Assembly: GCA_916700875.1 (NCBI GenBank)
Contig: CAKAKS010000062.1
Coordinates: 12,299,960 to 12,363,959 of the forward strand
DNA length: 64,000 nt
From: Sebastes aleutianus
Lineage: Eukaryota > Chordata > Actinopteri > Perciformes > Sebastidae
Reading direction: 5' to 3'
The notes beneath the pieces are model-generated. The model was given only the letters and a program-made list of their open reading frames with translations. It had not been told where the DNA came from and made no database searches. The translations under genes were made by a program, and so were the position numbers. This document shows positions 62,401-64,000 of this stretch, in pieces. Positions within the stretch are counted from its first letter, which is position 1; every line of letters begins with the position of its first letter.

Positions 62401-64000
62401 TCCCTCCTCTATCAACGCTCTGTCAGGCTGCGCTACAGCTGACGTCCATCACTGCTAAACCCGCCTCCTAACTCATCTCTCGTGTACCGACCCCATCCTG
62501 TAACAGAACGTGAGGCAAATTAGTCCTGTTTTACCTCTCAGCTGGCTACATGCTGCCTCCTCTGCCTTCAGCCACCCCACTCCCTCTCCAGCGTCCTAAC
62601 ACCCCCCCCTCTCCCACTCTTCTGTTTATCCAGTCTTTTCAGGGTCGCATTCCTCCCATACTCACCCTTTATCAGGGAGAGACAGCGAGCAACGGCATTC
62701 CACAAATTTCTGTCCTTTATGCCTCCCCTCTTACGTCTCTCTCAGACCTATTCTCTGGCTTTCCTTCCCGTTTCCTCCCCTTATTCCCATCACATCAGCG
62801 GGTCATGTGTGTCTTCAGGAGTTTCATCACTCAGAGGAGATCAGCATCACAGATCGAACAGACTCTCAGTCCCTTTGTGTATGTGTCGGAGTATGTTCCC
62901 ATGCTCCTTTACAATATACTTGACCATTACATTTGTATCAGTTGGCCCCATGCAGAGTTGAATATGAGCCATTACTGTGACTGTAATCCCACTAGTTTTG
63001 TTGTTTGGCAAAAACAAGAAGAGAAATAGAACAGGCTGAACACGCCCAAAGCTCTGTTGTTGCTTTAGCTTGCTATGTTTTTCCACTATCCTCAAGGTGC
63101 AGGGAGACATGTTGGACGCCATGAAAACAGCATCTCAAACACTTCTTCTAACAAATACAGACACCATCTGTTGCTGCAGTCAAATGGCTCTTAAACTGGA
63201 TTGCAGTTATTTTTCATCAATTAATCTGCCGATCATTTTCTAGATCAGTGGGTCTCAACCTTTTCGAGTCACGACCCCGCAGAATAATCAGGTTACCCCC
63301 CACTGAACCACTGTTCTAGTTTAATCGTTTAAAATGTCAGAAAACAGAAATTCTGTTTACTATCGAATAAAACAAAGAAAATTTGAAACCAGGGATTGTT
63401 TGGTATTTTTGCTTGAAAAATGACTCGCATGATTATCAATATAGTTGCCCATTATTATAACTAAGCATTTTAGCTCTAATTATCATAATTTAGCTCTGTT
63501 GATGTCTGCCTCAGTCCGACTCACATGCTTGCCACAGATAACTCAGTGACACACTTCAAACCACCTCCAGAGAGTAGCATGAGGACTAAAATTACCCCAA
63601 CAGCTATTCTAGTTCGACAAGTGCTGCTCTATATTGAAAGTAGGAAAAAAGAGGAGGGTTAAAGAACTCCCATCAGACAATTGTGGAGGCTGACAGTTAT
63701 AGGAAGACACGGATGTTGACTTGACTTTGAGATAAAACCAACGCCCCCCTGTTCGGCTCAGGTTTTTGCTGCCGCCCTGCCAAGTCCTCCATAATCCTGT
63801 AAGAATCAAGGTTTCTCTGATTCCTTGTCACTTTGCAACACGCTCTGATGTGAAAGAATTTACTATCTATTCTGTTGAGACCTATTTATGATGAGATTAA
63901 CCGGTTTAGATAATCATAACAAGGATTACTCATTAATTGGATACATGGCAGTAGGTAGAAAACAGTCATCCCGAAACCAACGCTTGGCAAAAAATCCATG
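59431..64000. other. Upstream / first-intron region of the myosin gene, no gene seen
   Basis: The exon holding the myosin ATG begins at about 59430 after a TTTCTGAAACAG acceptor, so at least one non-coding exon must lie upstream. I could not place it; it may be in this stretch or outside the window. Except for the MITE at 61680-62001, I see nothing identifiable. The 159-codon plus-strand frame at 62550 lacks any family likeness. Confidence 0.55.
61680..62001. mobile_element. hAT-like MITE (322 bp), same family as 51222-51568
   Basis: Begins AGGGCTGGGCAATATGAC and ends ATTGCCCAGCCTTA. CCTCAAAT flanks both sides (61672-61679 and 62002-62009), an exact 8-bp duplication if the first T is counted in the flank. 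Confidence 0.85.

Noticed and set aside
62550..63029. Plus-strand frame of 159 codons
   Set aside because: Pro/Ser-rich start, no family likeness, no splice or promoter context that I can support; probably chance.

Overview
The window is teleost-like vertebrate nuclear DNA. Genes are split into many short exons with GT/AG boundaries, introns are packed with small DNA transposons, and the proteins are clearly vertebrate. Four protein-coding genes are recognisable, all on the minus strand and arranged head to tail, so transcription runs from high to low coordinates. I found no CRISPR array, no bacterial or phage genes, and no plus-strand gene I can support.

Layout. (1) 1-8513: 5' part of ubn2 (ubinuclein-2, HIRA histone H3.3 chaperone complex), 14 coding exons; the 3' end lies off the left edge. 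(2) 8514-12585: intergenic; ubn2 promoter area, a TTAA-flanked MITE, older repeats and a strong 23-bp-arm hairpin. (3) 12586-16330: rpsa (40S ribosomal protein SA), with a 5'UTR-only first exon, a TATA-like box, a TOP-like start and three related H/ACA snoRNA-like units in three introns. (4) 16331-20259: intergenic; a hAT-like element, a large AT microsatellite between direct repeats, a foldback element and a TTAA MITE. (5) 20260-25281: slc25a38 (mitochondrial glycine carrier), seven coding exons; introns hold a foldback element and a dead LINE fragment. (6) 25282-30500: gene-free; contains a hAT-like element with a MITE nested in it. (7) 30500-59430: a complete non-muscle myosin heavy chain, best matched to myh9, 39 constitutive coding exons giving 1953 residues, plus a candidate 21-nt cassette exon in motor loop 1. 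(8) 59431-64000: probably the myosin first intron or upstream region; no gene seen.

The slc25a38-rpsa order and orientation match the human SLC25A38-RPSA neighbourhood on chromosome 3 as I remember it, which supports both calls. The four genes have unrelated jobs (chromatin, ribosome, mitochondrial haem/glycine supply, actomyosin), so the grouping is synteny rather than a pathway.

Exon boundaries were placed by hand from reading-frame continuity, GT/AG signals and recalled family sequences. Every junction reported keeps the frame. UTR ends, promoters and the outer ends of old repeats are less certain. The most interesting items are the loop-1 microexon, the three snoRNA-like copies in rpsa, and the nested transposon whose empty site is preserved elsewhere in the same window.
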